Assembly: GCF_001482405.1 (NCBI RefSeq) | Contig: NZ_LPXO01000001.1 | Coordinates: 186,001-250,000 of the forward strand | Reading direction: 5' to 3' | From: Pseudoponticoccus marisrubri | Lineage (GTDB): Bacteria > Pseudomonadota > Alphaproteobacteria > Rhodobacterales > Rhodobacteraceae | DNA: 64,000 nucleotides | In this document: positions 45,592 to 54,713 of the stretch, piece after piece | Numbering within the stretch: position 1 is the first letter of the stretch | Layout of the letters: each line of letters opens with the position of its first letter | Program-made: the position numbers and the translations under genes | Notes under the pieces: generated by a model | What the model was told of the DNA's origin: nothing | What the model saw: only the letters and a program-made list of their open reading frames with translations | Databases searched by the model: none

Positions 45592-46608
45592 ATGAGCGAC
45601 GCTTTGCAGAAAGCCCTGGCCACGCGCGACTGGCTCTTGGCCGATGGCGCGACGGGGACGAACCTGTTCAACATGGGCCTGATGTCGGGCGACGCGCCGG
45701 AATTCTGGAACGAGACCGCGCCGGACAAGATCCGCGCGCTCTATCGCGGCGCGGTGGAGGCGGGCTCGGACCTGTTCCTGACCAATTCCTTCGGCGCGAA
45801 TGCCTCGCGGCTGAAACTGCACGAGGCGCAGCATCGCGCTTTTGAACTTTCCAGGCTGTCTGCCGAGATCGGGCGCGAGATTGCCGATGCCGCCGATCGC
45901 CCCGTGATCGTCGCCGGCTCGGTCGGCCCCACGGGCGAGATCATGGGCGCCGCCGGCACGCTGGACCACGCCACCGCGGTCGAGATGTTCGAGGAGACCG
46001 CCTCGGGGCTGATGGAGGGCGGCGCCGACCTGCTCTGGGTCGAGACGATCAGCGCGCCCGAGGAATTCCGCGCCGCGGCAGAGGCCTTCGAGCGGATCGG
46101 CGCGCCGTGGTGCGGCACGATGAGCTTCGACACGGCCGGGCGCACCATGATGGGCGTCACCTCGGCCGACATGGTCAAGCTGGTCGACGGGCTGCCCAAC
46201 CCGCCGCTGGCCTTCGGCGCGAATTGCGGCGTCGGCGCGTCGGACCTGCTGCGCACCGTGCTGGGCTTCGTCGCGCAGGGCACCGAGCGGCCGATCATCG
46301 CCAAGGGGAATGCGGGCATCCCGAAATACGAGGACGGCCATATTCACTATGACGGCACGCCCGAGCTGATGGCCGAATACGCCGTGCTGGCCCGCGATTC
46401 CGGCGCGCGCATCATCGGCGGCTGCTGCGGCACCATGCCCGACCATCTGCGAGCCATGCGCGCCGCGCTGGAAAGCCAGCCGCCCGGCCCGCGCCCGACG
46501 CTGGACCGGATCGCCGAAGCGCTCGGCGGGTTCTCTTCCGAGAGCGACGGCACCGGCGAGTCCGCCCCCGCCAAGCCGCGCCGCGGCGGCCGCCGGCGCC
46601 GGGCCTGA
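45592..46608 (+). CDS. bmt: Homocysteine S-methyltransferase (betaine-homocysteine type; probable split-MetH subunit)
   Basis: 338-residue zinc-dependent homocysteine methyltransferase barrel. Zinc ligands are Cys in GANCGVGASD and the pair in GGCCGTMPDH; WLLADGATGTNLF is the typical start. A basic tail ends RRGGRRRRA. Often annotated bmt. In the Rhodobacteraceae Phaeobacter inhibens, to my recollection, such a protein is the homocysteine part of a three-protein methionine synthase with a separate B12-binding protein, and a B12-binding gene lies 1.6 kb downstream here. The ATG at 45592 starts the homologous region; a longer in-frame extension is a shadow of the preceding gene. Confidence 0.88.
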   Translation: MSDALQKALATRDWLLADGATGTNLFNMGLMSGDAPEFWNETAPDKIRALYRGAVEAGSDLFLTNSFGANASRLKLHEAQHRAFELSRLSAEIGREIADAADRPVIVAGSVGPTGEIMGAAGTLDHATAVEMFEETASGLMEGGADLLWVETISAPEEFRAAAEAFERIGAPWCGTMSFDTAGRTMMGVTSADMVKLVDGLPNPPLAFGANCGVGASDLLRTVLGFVAQGTERPIIAKGNAGIPKYEDGHIHYDGTPELMAEYAVLARDSGARIIGGCCGTMPDHLRAMRAALESQPPGPRPTLDRIAEALGGFSSESDGTGESAPAKPRRGGRRRRA

Positions 46609-46653
46609 GCCCGGTTCACGCGCTGTTAACCGGATTCGGGCAAGTCTCATGGC

Positions 46654-46884
46654 ATGTCTCGCGCTCCGATCCATACCCGCCCCGATGACTGGCTCGTCTC
46701 CATCTTCTCCGCCCGGGCCGTGGCGCAAGGTGGCATCATCCGCCGCCAGTCGCGCGATATCGACCGCATCGTCGGGTGCGACCGCTTTCTGCGCGAACTG
46801 TCCCGCCGCGGCTATCACGCGGTCGAGAATGGCGGCCAGATCGTCATCTTCTGCAACCAGGAGGCGGTCCGGGTGCTGCGGTGA
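46654..46884 (+). CDS. Small conserved hypothetical protein
   Basis: 76 residues, MSRAPIHTRPDDWLVSIFSA, continuing with a basic segment (GGIIRRQSRDIDRIVG) and ending HAVENGGQIVIFCNQEAVRV. Similar small Rhodobacteraceae proteins are, in my memory, sometimes mislabelled as phosphoribosylanthranilate isomerase; it is far too short for that enzyme. No catalytic motif visible. The stop codon directly abuts a 44-nt double palindrome. It is 45 bases downstream of the homocysteine methyltransferase gene, on the same strand. Confidence 0.7.
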   Translation: MSRAPIHTRPDDWLVSIFSARAVAQGGIIRRQSRDIDRIVGCDRFLRELSRRGYHAVENGGQIVIFCNQEAVRVLR

Positions 46885-46928
46885 CAAATTCCATTCATGG
46901 AATTTGCAAATTCTGTCGACAGAATTTG
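46885..46928. repeat. 44-nt double-palindrome element, copy 2
   Basis: Two adjoining 22-nt palindromes CAAATT-N10-AATTTG: unit one (46885-46906) with arm CCAT and centre TC, unit two (46907-46928) with arm CTGT and centre CG. It begins on the base after the stop of the 76-residue gene and ends five bases before the stop of the convergent radical SAM gene, so it forms almost the entire intergenic space. Confidence 0.87.
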
Positions 46929-46933
46929 CCCGC

Positions 46934-48019
46934 TCAGAACAGCGACAGCTGCGCGTCTTCCCGGCCGGGCACCCGGAACAGGTCGCAGCGCAGGGGCGGC
47001 TGGGCATGATCCAGCCCCAGCGCCCGTGCAGCACGCTTGAACCGGGCCGCGACCAGCTCTGCATAGGGCCCCTCGCCGCGCATCCGGTGGAACCATTTCG
47101 AGGAATAGACCGCGCCGCCATGCATGTCGCGCAGATGCCCCATGATGCGTGCCGCGCGGTCGGGATAATGGGCCTCCAGCCAATCCTGCCAAAGGGTCGC
47201 CACCTCGCGCGGCAGGCGCAGCATGATCCAGCTGGCGGCATCGGCCCCGGCCTCGGCCCCCGCGGCCAGGATCGCCTCGAGCTCGTGATCGGTCAGCGCC
47301 GGCACGAGGGGCGAGGCCATCACCCGCACCGGCACGCCGGCATCGGTCAGGGCCCGGATCGTGGCCAGCCGCCGCGCAGGCGCCGGGGCGCGGGGTTCCA
47401 TCTTGCGCGACAGCGCCGGGTCCAGCGTGGTGACCGACAGGCCGACCCGCACCAGCCCCTGCTCCGCCATGTCGGACAGGATGTCGAGATCGCGCTCGAT
47501 CAGCGTGCCCTTGGTGACAACGGCCACCGGGTGACGGAAGTCGCGCAGCACCTCGAGGCAGGCGCGCATGATGGCACGATCCCGCTCCACCGGCTGGTAG
47601 GGATCGGTATTGGTGCCGATCGCCAGCGGCGCCACCCGATAGGACTTGCGCGACAACTCGCGGGCCAGCACCTCGGGCGCGTCGGGTCGGGCGATCAGCC
47701 GCGTCTCGAAATCCAGCCCGGGCGACAGGCCCAGATAGGCATGGCTCGGCCGGGCAAAGCAGTAGATGCAGCCATGCTCGCAGCCGCGATAGGGGTTCAG
47801 CGTCCGATCAAAGGGCAGGTCCGGCGACCGCGTGTAATTGATCACGCTGCGCGGCCGCTCCTCCGAGATTTGGGTGCGCAGCACGCCTTGCGGCTCGGGG
47901 ATGTCCCAGCCATCGCAGACATCCTCGCGCCCGTAGCGCTCGAACCGGCCGGCATCGCAGCTGGTCGCGCCCCGTCCCTTGCGGCGGGCTTCATCGATGG
48001 GGCGTCGGGCATGACTCAT
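46934..48019 (-). CDS. PA0069/Rv2578c-type radical SAM protein (SplB-related)
   Basis: 361-residue radical SAM protein with the cluster motif NPYRGCEHGCIYCFARPSH. The segments VINYTRSPDLPFDRTL, IGTNTDPYQPVER and VVTKGTLIERDLDIL are typical of the PA0069 family, distantly related to spore photoproduct lyase (COG1533). Its reaction is unknown; a DNA-repair role is suggested by family and by a LexA-type box 12 bases upstream of the start. It ends LSLF. Opposite strand to its neighbours. Confidence 0.86.
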   Translation of the reverse strand: MSHARRPIDEARRKGRGATSCDAGRFERYGREDVCDGWDIPEPQGVLRTQISEERPRSVINYTRSPDLPFDRTLNPYRGCEHGCIYCFARPSHAYLGLSPGLDFETRLIARPDAPEVLARELSRKSYRVAPLAIGTNTDPYQPVERDRAIMRACLEVLRDFRHPVAVVTKGTLIERDLDILSDMAEQGLVRVGLSVTTLDPALSRKMEPRAPAPARRLATIRALTDAGVPVRVMASPLVPALTDHELEAILAAGAEAGADAASWIMLRLPREVATLWQDWLEAHYPDRAARIMGHLRDMHGGAVYSSKWFHRMRGEGPYAELVAARFKRAARALGLDHAQPPLRCDLFRVPGREDAQLSLF

Positions 48020-48031
48020 CCCGCGACACTA

Positions 48032-48046
48032 GAACACAACGGGAAC
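48032..48046. promoter_or_regulatory. LexA (SOS) box upstream of the radical SAM gene
   Basis: GAAC-ACAACGG-GAAC is an exact GAAC-N7-GAAC direct repeat, the LexA operator of alphaproteobacteria. It begins 13 bases upstream of the radical SAM start (48019, minus strand). The only other copy I found in this window is at lexA. It could also affect the B12-binding gene on the plus strand, 150 bases away. Confidence 0.75.
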
Positions 48047-48193
48047 ATCCGCAAGCGCGCGCGAAACGGCCCGGCCAAGGTCGGAGACGTCGCGAACCAT
48101 GTCGCAATCCACCAATTGGCGGCGCGACAAAAAGACCATGAGATTCAGAAGGCCACGCCCCAAGCGCGTGCTCAGGCGAAAGGAACCGCGCCC

Positions 48194-48898
<705 letters not shown>

Positions 48899-48960
48899 CG
48901 GACGGGAACTTATGTCGCACCTGCCCGGTTGTGCCTGCAATGCATGACCGGAGAGGTACA

Positions 48961-49389
48961 ATGTCGCAACGTCTGAACAACCTGAACACCATCGTCGCAG
49001 TCCTGAAATCGGGCGCCGAGTTCTACCGCAAGGCATCGCGCGCCACCGGCAAGACCGAGCTCGAGTCGCTGTTCATCGAACATGCCGAGCTGCGCGAGAA
49101 GGTCGCGGTGGAGCTGAGCGAGCTGATCGACGAGGCCGGCCACGAACCCGCCGAGGCCTCGACCGTCGAGCAGGGCCGCGCGCATCTGACGCGCATCGGC
49201 ACGATCTTCAACGACCGCGACGACACGCTGGTCTCCGGGCTCGAAGAGCACGAGGACCGCACGCTCGCCGCCTTTCGCGAGGCGATCCAGCACCGCGACA
49301 ACGAGCGCGACAAGCCCATGCTGGAAAGCTACATGCAGATGTTCCAGCACTCGCATGACAAGATGCGCGCGCTGAAGCAGGCGGCATGA
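48961..49389 (+). CDS. PA2169 family (DUF2383) four-helix-bundle protein
   Basis: 142-residue helical protein, start MSQRLNNLNTIVAVLKSGAE. Spaced Glu/His residues (EFYRKA, EHAELREKV, GLEEHEDRTLAAF, QHSHDKM) resemble ferritin-like metal sites. PA2169/YciE-like proteins are stress-associated and of unknown reaction. The ATG at 48961 follows GGAGAGG. It starts 62 bases after the B12-binding gene, so co-transcription is possible, and it is followed by a strong terminator. Confidence 0.82.
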   Translation: MSQRLNNLNTIVAVLKSGAEFYRKASRATGKTELESLFIEHAELREKVAVELSELIDEAGHEPAEASTVEQGRAHLTRIGTIFNDRDDTLVSGLEEHEDRTLAAFREAIQHRDNERDKPMLESYMQMFQHSHDKMRALKQAA

Positions 49390-49415
49390 GCATGCTTTCG
49401 GCAAAATCATGACAG

Positions 49416-49449
49416 AAGGCTCCTTCTCGGCGAAGGGGCCTTTTTCTTT
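49416..49449 (+). terminator. Rho-independent terminator after the PA2169-family gene
   Basis: AAGGCTCCTTC (49416-49426) pairs with GAAGGGGCCTT (49432-49442) with one wobble pair and a five-base loop, followed by TTTCTTTG. A classic intrinsic terminator 27 bases after the stop. Confidence 0.85.
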
Positions 49450-49489
49450 GGCGATCAATGCCACATATTGGTTGGGAAAGGAGACATGG

Positions 49490-49663
49490 ATGCCTGTGAC
49501 GTCTTTCGCACTTCTGCTCTGTGCCGTGATCGCCGCGGCGGCGCTGACCCTCTGGGCCATGTCGGCCTGGGGTGTGCTGACCGTGTTGCCGGTGCTGATC
49601 GTGGCCGTGCTCTGTGCCCGCTGGGGCCTGGCGCATGTGCCCTATGACGACAGCCGACCCTGA
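49490..49663 (+). CDS. Small membrane protein upstream of DUF1638
   Basis: 57 residues, almost entirely hydrophobic: MPVTSFALLLCAVIAAAALT, then WAMSAWGVLTVLPVLIVAVL, ending in a short polar tail. AAAGGAGA lies before the ATG at 49490. No family recognised. Its last 20 bases overlap the start of the DUF1638 gene in another frame, so the two may be translationally coupled. Confidence 0.55.
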   Translation: MPVTSFALLLCAVIAAAALTLWAMSAWGVLTVLPVLIVAVLCARWGLAHVPYDDSRP

Positions 49664-50333
49664 CCGGACAGCAGGTGACCTGCCGGCGGGCAGTCCTGCC
49701 CCGGATGATGCAACACTGACCGAGGACGGGCTGGCCCCCGATTGTTGCGGCCGGGTTCTGCTGATCGCCTGTGGTGCACTGGCCCGCGAGATCCTGGATA
49801 TCCGGGCCCGCAATGGCTGGACGCATCTCGACCTGACCTGCCTTCCCGCGATCCTGCACAATCACCCGGACCGCATCGCCGATACCGTGCGCGCGGCGGT
49901 CGAGAAACACCGACAGGATTACGATCGGATCTGCGTGGTCTATGCCGATTGCGGCACGGGCGGCGCGCTGCACACCACTTGTGACGCGCTCGGGGTCGAG
50001 ATGGTGGCGGGGCCGCATTGCTACGCCTTCTTCGACGGGCTCGACCGCTTCGCCGCCCGCGACGAGATCGATGCCTTCTACCTCACCGACTTCCTCGTGC
50101 GGCAATTCGATGCTTTCGTGTGGAAGCCGCTGGGACTGGACCGCCACCCGGCACTGCGCGACATGTATTTCGGCAACTACCGGCGGCTGGTCTACCTTGC
50201 CCAGACCGAGGATCCTGCCCTGACCGAGAAGGCACAGGCGCAGGCCAACCGGCTGGGCCTGGCATTCGAGCGGCGCAGCACCGGGTATGGCGACCTGTCC
50301 GGCACGCTGGAAGGCTGGGCGACACGGGCCTGA
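49644..50333 (+). CDS. DUF1638 protein
   Basis: 229 residues. After a polar leader of about 30 residues comes [16 protein letters not shown], then [35 protein letters not shown], and [11 protein letters not shown] and [19 protein letters not shown]. Conserved Cys/His residues suggest metal or cofactor binding. DUF1638 genes commonly lie near corrinoid methyltransferase genes in methanogens and Rhodobacteraceae, and here a B12-binding protein is 0.75 kb upstream. No reaction is known. The ATG at 49644 is chosen because the ten in-frame codons before it lie in the previous gene. Confidence 0.8.
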   Translation: MTTADPDRTAGDLPAGSPAPDDATLTEDGLAPDCCGRVLLIACGALAREILDIRARNGWTHLDLTCLPAILHNHPDRIADTVRAAVEKHRQDYDRICVVYADCGTGGALHTTCDALGVEMVAGPHCYAFFDGLDRFAARDEIDAFYLTDFLVRQFDAFVWKPLGLDRHPALRDMYFGNYRRLVYLAQTEDPALTEKAQAQANRLGLAFERRSTGYGDLSGTLEGWATRA

Positions 50334-50345
50334 CCCGGGGTGTCG

Positions 50346-50499
50346 GAACCCGCTTCGAAGCGGGTTCGCCCCGTCCAACTGTCCGCGCGGGCATGGCACG
50401 CTCTCCGCAGCACCACCGTCGCGAAGAGGGGCGCGCCGCAGGGGCCGGGCGGTGGGAAGGCTTTTGCAAAAGCCTTGGAAGCCGCTTCGAAGCGGCTTC
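50346..50499. repeat. Cluster of three perfect palindromes
   Basis: Dyads at 50346-50367 (GAACCCGCTT, CG, complement), 50457-50476 (AAGGCTTTT, GC, complement) and 50478-50499 (GAAGCCGCTT, CG, complement). The last lies three bases past the stop of the minus-strand deacetylase and is identical to 14895-14916. The first lies 12 bases past the DUF1638 stop. They fill the space between two convergent genes. Confidence 0.85.
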
Positions 50500-50502
50500 G
50501 GC

Positions 50503-52212
50503 TCACTCCGGGGCAACCGACTCGCGCAGGACCTGCGACACCGGCACCATCGCGATGCTGGTGCCGCGATCCTGCAGCCCCCAGAGCACGAGGGCCGAGA
50601 CCGTGTCGGCACGCAGCCGCCCCAGCATGACCACGGCCCCTTCCTGACGTGCCCGGAAGGCCGCCTGGTCCAGCGTGCGCCGGATCGTGGCCGGGTCCTG
50701 CCCCTCGCCGTCGAAATCGCGGAACAGGGTTGTCGAGGGCACGCCTTCCTTGGCCGCAAGCTGTTGGGCCGTGTTCAGCCCCTTCGGCATCATGACCATC
50801 CCGTGCCCCGAGGCCGCGAGATAGGCCGTCGCCTGCGAAGACACGGCGCGCGAGGCCTGAAGCCCGCCGCCCGGCGCCTCGAGCACGGCCACCGCCTCGG
50901 GCACCGCGTCCAACGCCCCGGCCAGTGCCACCTCGACATCGGCGGCCTGCGCGCCTTCGGGCATGTCGGCCAGCGCCAGCACCTCGAACCCGCGTTCCCG
51001 ATAGGCCGCGGCCGTTTCCGCCGCGGTCGGGTGGCTCGGGTCGATGGCGAAGCTGACCGGAAAGGGGAAGGCCGCCAGCGCGTCGGGGCCCAGCGGGCCG
51101 CTGCCATCATCTATCAGCACGACGGACAGGCGCGGCACCTCCGCATCGGCGGTGCTTTCGGCCGCAAACCGGGTGAGCGGGCTGTCCCCGGCGCGCGGCG
51201 CCGCCTCGGCCGGCGCGGTCTCCGAGGTCTCCCCCACCGTGGGCAGCCGCCCTTCGCGCACCGCCGGGTCACGGTCGATCAGCGAGGTGGCCGGCCGCCC
51301 GATTCCCGGCGCGGAGGGCGACTGGGCCTGCACGGGTTCGGGCGCGCTCTCGGTCCCCGGGCGGAGCTCCAGCGCGGGGCCATCCGACGGCGCGGGCCGC
51401 TCGGTCACAAGCGCGCTCTCCCCTTGCGGCACTTGCGGGATCGGCGGTTGCGCGGGATCGGTGGAGATGTCGGGCTCGGCATCGGGGCTGGGCGCGCCAG
51501 GCGCCGTGCCCTGCCGCGCAGGCGAGACCGGCGCATCGCGCGCCACGGCGACCTCGGCCCCCTCGGCCGGCTCAACGCCGGGGGACAGCGCATCCGGCGC
51601 CGCGCCGACCTCGGGCCGATCCAGCGGCACCGTGTCCGCCCCAACATCGCGCGGCGACGCAGGCTCGTCGAGCGCTGCATCAGGGCGCGGGGGCAGCGCA
51701 ACGCCGCTTTCCGGCGCAGGACGACGACCGGGTTGCGAGCGATCCTCCAGCACCTCCGGCGCGGCGGCGGCCATTTCTTCCCCGGCCGCCTGCCGGTCCG
51801 CGGCCGGGGGCGCTGCTGTCGGCGATGTCGCCTCGGATGCGGTCGGCTCGGCCCTCTCGTCGGCCGCCGGCAACTCATCGGTATCCGCCGGATCGGGGTC
51901 AGCGGTCGTCGCGACCGCCTCGGCCGCAGGCTCCGGCGTGGTGCTGGCCGCCTCGCCAGTCTGTTCGGGCGCGACCGGCGCGAGATCCGCGCCCTCGGCC
52001 TCTTCCGGGTCGTCTGCGCCCTCGCTGGAGGCCACCTCCGGAGCGCGCGCATCCCCGTCATCGGCCAGATCAGCCGCGGGCGACTGCGCCGCGCGGGTCG
52101 CCTCGGGCCCGGGATCGGCCGTGGGCGGGCCGATCGCCACGCCAAGTGCGGCGACGCTCACGCCCGAGACGACGACGCCCCAGATCACCCCTGTCAGAAT
52201 CCCGCGTGCCAT
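50503..52212 (-). CDS. Divergent polysaccharide deacetylase family protein (DUF610/YibQ)
   Basis: 569 residues in three parts. An N-terminal signal anchor ([20 protein letters not shown]) is followed by a very long low-complexity Ala/Pro/Glu/Asp region (about residues 30-360), then a C-terminal DUF610 domain. That domain has [50 protein letters not shown] and a late [13 protein letters not shown]. The divergent deacetylases are periplasmic and of unknown substrate. The ATG at 52212 follows GGAGGG and creates the signal; the upstream in-frame ORF is antisense to trpG. Confidence 0.85.
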   Translation of the reverse strand: MARGILTGVIWGVVVSGVSVAALGVAIGPPTADPGPEATRAAQSPAADLADDGDARAPEVASSEGADDPEEAEGADLAPVAPEQTGEAASTTPEPAAEAVATTADPDPADTDELPAADERAEPTASEATSPTAAPPAADRQAAGEEMAAAAPEVLEDRSQPGRRPAPESGVALPPRPDAALDEPASPRDVGADTVPLDRPEVGAAPDALSPGVEPAEGAEVAVARDAPVSPARQGTAPGAPSPDAEPDISTDPAQPPIPQVPQGESALVTERPAPSDGPALELRPGTESAPEPVQAQSPSAPGIGRPATSLIDRDPAVREGRLPTVGETSETAPAEAAPRAGDSPLTRFAAESTADAEVPRLSVVLIDDGSGPLGPDALAAFPFPVSFAIDPSHPTAAETAAAYRERGFEVLALADMPEGAQAADVEVALAGALDAVPEAVAVLEAPGGGLQASRAVSSQATAYLAASGHGMVMMPKGLNTAQQLAAKEGVPSTTLFRDFDGEGQDPATIRRTLDQAAFRARQEGAVVMLGRLRADTVSALVLWGLQDRGTSIAMVPVSQVLRESVAPE

Positions 52213-52371
52213 CCTGTGCCCTCCTGCCCGTCTGTTCGTGCCCCGTGCCGCCGGTCCCGACACATCTTGGCCGATGCGCGTCCGGCTTGGCGGGCCTTGA
52301 CGCCAGAGGGCCCGCCTGCGCATGTATACCGCGATGAGGCGCGACCCTGCCAGCCCCGAGAGCCGAATGCC

Positions 52372-52959
52372 ATGCTTCTTCTGATAGATAACTACGACAG
52401 CTTCACCTACAACCTCGTCCATTTCCTGGGCGAGCTGGGCGCCGAGGTGCAGGTGCATCGCAATGACCGGATCGACGTGCAATCGGCCATGGCGCTGAAG
52501 CCGCAGGGCATCGTGCTCAGCCCCGGCCCCTGCGACCCCGACCGCGCCGGCATCTGCCTCGCGCTGACCGAGGCCGCGGCTGAGACGGGCACGCCGCTGC
52601 TGGGGGTGTGCCTCGGGCACCAGACGCTGGGGCAGGCCTTTGGCGGCACGGTCGTGCGCCATGACGAGATCGTGCATGGCAAGCCGGGCATCATCCACCA
52701 CCAGGGTGGCGGCGTGTTCGCCGGGCTGCCCTCGCCGCTCAAGGCGACGCGCTACCACTCGCTGGTGGTGGCGCGCGACCGGTTGCCCGACGTGCTCGAG
52801 GTGACCGCCGCGCTCGAGGATGGCACGATCATGGGGCTGTCGCACAAGGCGCTGCCGCTGCACGGGGTGCAGTTCCATCCCGAATCCATCGCCTCGGAGC
52901 ATGGCCACGCGCTGCTGCGCAACTTCCTGGACCTGACATCCGTCGGGGCGCCGGCATGA
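52372..52959 (+). CDS. trpG: Anthranilate synthase component II (glutamine amidotransferase)
   Basis: 195-residue class I amidotransferase supplying ammonia to Trp[21 protein letters not shown] is the signature start. The nucleophile Cys is in [15 protein letters not shown] and the His/Glu are in [13 protein letters not shown]. TrpE is not in the window. The ATG at 52372 fits family length; the long upstream in-frame ORF is a shadow of the antisense deacetylase gene. The stop overlaps trpD (ATGA). Confidence 0.95.
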   Translation: MLLLIDNYDSFTYNLVHFLGELGAEVQVHRNDRIDVQSAMALKPQGIVLSPGPCDPDRAGICLALTEAAAETGTPLLGVCLGHQTLGQAFGGTVVRHDEIVHGKPGIIHHQGGGVFAGLPSPLKATRYHSLVVARDRLPDVLEVTAALEDGTIMGLSHKALPLHGVQFHPESIASEHGHALLRNFLDLTSVGAPA

Positions 52960-53975
52960 GCGACGACCTGCGCCCGCTGATCGGCACAGCCGCCGACCGC
53001 CCGCTGACCCGCGCCGAGGCCGAGCGCGCCTTCACGCTGCTCTTCGAGGGCGCCGCCACCCCGGCCCAGATCGGCGGGCTGCTGATGGCGCTGCGCACCC
53101 GGGGCGAGACGGTGGACGAGTATTCCGCCGCCGCCGCGGTGATGCGGGCCAAGTGCAACAAGGTGACCGCACCCGCCGGCGCGATGGACATCGTGGGCAC
53201 CGGGGGCGACGGCAAGGGCACGCTGAACATCTCGACCGCGACCGCGCTGGTGGTGGCCGGCGCCGGCGTGCCGGTGGCCAAGCATGGCAACCGCAACCTC
53301 AGCTCGAAATCGGGCGCGGCGGATGCGCTGGGGCAGATGGGCATCGACGTGATGCTGAGCGCGGCGCGGGTCGAGGCCGTGCTGGCCGAGACCGGCATCT
53401 GCTTCATGATGGCCCCGATGCACCACCCGGCCATGGCCCATGTGGGCCCGGTGCGCGCCGAGCTGGGGACCCGCACGATCTTCAACATACTCGGCCCGCT
53501 GACCAACCCCGCCGGCGTCAAGCGCCAGCTGACCGGGGCCTTCACGCGCGACCTGATCCGCCCCATGGCCGAGACGCTCAAGCAGCTGGGCGCCGAACGC
53601 GCCTGGCTGGTGCACGGCGGCGATGGCACCGACGAGCTGAGCATCTCGGGCGTCAGCTGGGTGGCCGCGCTGGACACCGATGGCAGCATCCGCGAGACCG
53701 AGCTGCACCCCGAGGAGGCCGGCCTGCCCGTGCATCCTTTCGAGGAGATCCTCGGCGGCACCCCGGACGAGAACGGCGCTGCCCTGCGCGCGCTGCTGGA
53801 CGGTGCGCCCTCGGCCTATCGCGACGCGGTGCTGCTGAACGCCGCCGCCGCGCTGACCATCGCGGACAAGGCCACGGATCTGCGCGACGGCGTGGCGCTG
53901 GCACGTGAGAGCATCGACAGCGGCGCCGCACGCGACACGGTCCAAGCGCTGGCCCGAGCCACGCATGCCGGCTGA
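52956..53975 (+). CDS. trpD: Anthranilate phosphoribosyltransferase
   Basis: Transfers the phosphoribosyl group of PRPP to anthranilate. The 339 residues have the PRPP loop [52 protein letters not shown] and [20 protein letters not shown]. All are standard for TrpD. It begins at an ATGA overlap with trpG. Downstream, ung is inserted before trpC, separated by a 44-nt palindrome. Confidence 0.96.
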   Translation: MSDDLRPLIGTAADRPLTRAEAERAFTLLFEGAATPAQIGGLLMALRTRGETVDEYSAAAAVMRAKCNKVTAPAGAMDIVGTGGDGKGTLNISTATALVVAGAGVPVAKHGNRNLSSKSGAADALGQMGIDVMLSAARVEAVLAETGICFMMAPMHHPAMAHVGPVRAELGTRTIFNILGPLTNPAGVKRQLTGAFTRDLIRPMAETLKQLGAERAWLVHGGDGTDELSISGVSWVAALDTDGSIRETELHPEEAGLPVHPFEEILGGTPDENGAALRALLDGAPSAYRDAVLLNAAAALTIADKATDLRDGVALARESIDSGAARDTVQALARATHAG

Positions 53976-54004
53976 GCCGGGCGCAATGCTCACCGCAAGA
54001 GCTG

Positions 54005-54048
54005 CAAATTTCATGAATGAAATTTGCAAATTCCGTTCACGGAATTTG
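54005..54048. repeat. 44-nt double-palindrome element, copy 3
   Basis: Two adjoining 22-nt palindromes CAAATT-N10-AATTTG: unit one (54005-54026) with arm TCAT and centre GA, unit two (54027-54048) with arm CCGT and centre TC. It lies 30 bases after the trpD stop and two bases before the likely ung start, inside the trp operon. Confidence 0.87.
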
Positions 54049-54050
54049 CC

Positions 54051-54713
54051 GTGACCCTTGGCGAGACTCCGCCCGCATGGCGACACCTGCGCTTTTTTCA
54101 GCGTGACCTGCCCGAAATCGCCGCGCGCCTGTCGCAGGAGGACGCTCCGGTCCTGCCGCCCGCGGAGCAGGTCTTTGCCGCGCTCGACGCCTGCCCGCCC
54201 GACCGGGTCCGCGTGGTCATCCTCGGGCAGGACCCCTACCCCACGCAAGGCCATGCGCATGGCTTCGCCTTCTCGGTCGCGCCGGGCACGCGTCCGCTGC
54301 CGCGCTCGCTGACCAATATCTTCCGCGAGATGACCGAGGATCTCGGCGCCTGCCCGCCCGATGGTGACCTGCGGTTCTGGGCGCCGCAGGGCGTGCTGCT
54401 GCTCAACACTGCGCTGACCGTGCCCGCGGGCCGGGCCGGCGGGCATGCGCGGCTGGGCTGGTCGCGCCTGACCGAGGAGGTTCTGGCCACGCTCTCGGAC
54501 CGGCCCCGCGCCTTCCTGCTCTGGGGCAACCACGCGCAGGGCTTTGCCCGCCACATCACCGGCGCCGATCACCTGGTGCTGCGCAGCGCGCATCCCTCGC
54601 CCCTCTCGGCGCGGCGTGGCTTTTTCGGCTCGCGCCCCTTTTCCCGGATCAATGACTGGCTTAAAGCCAGAGGTGATACCCCGATCAACTGGACCGTGCC
54701 GCCCCATGACTGA
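54051..54713 (+). CDS. ung: Uracil-DNA glycosylase (family 1)
   Basis: Removes uracil from DNA. About 220 residues, with the catalytic Asp in [20 protein letters not shown] and the DNA-intercalation motif [21 protein letters not shown] (as two parts [10 protein letters not shown] and [11 protein letters not shown]). I place the start at GTG 54051, just after the palindrome; a TTG at 54024 is in frame but would make the protein read through the repeat. There is no clear Shine-Dalgarno because the repeat occupies that place. Its last eight bases overlap trpC. It lies between trpD and trpC, an unusual position. Confidence 0.92.
   Translation: MTLGETPPAWRHLRFFQRDLPEIAARLSQEDAPVLPPAEQVFAALDACPPDRVRVVILGQDPYPTQGHAHGFAFSVAPGTRPLPRSLTNIFREMTEDLGACPPDGDLRFWAPQGVLLLNTALTVPAGRAGGHARLGWSRLTEEVLATLSDRPRAFLLWGNHAQGFARHITGADHLVLRSAHPSPLSARRGFFGSRPFSRINDWLKARGDTPINWTVPPHD

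Noticed and set aside
48047-48193. Possible cobalamin riboswitch before the B12-binding gene
   Set aside because: The space is too short for a full cobalamin aptamer and I see no B12-box sequence.
52297-52330. TTGACG ... TATACC as a trpG promoter
   Set aside because: The spacing between the boxes is 22 bases, too long for a standard promoter.
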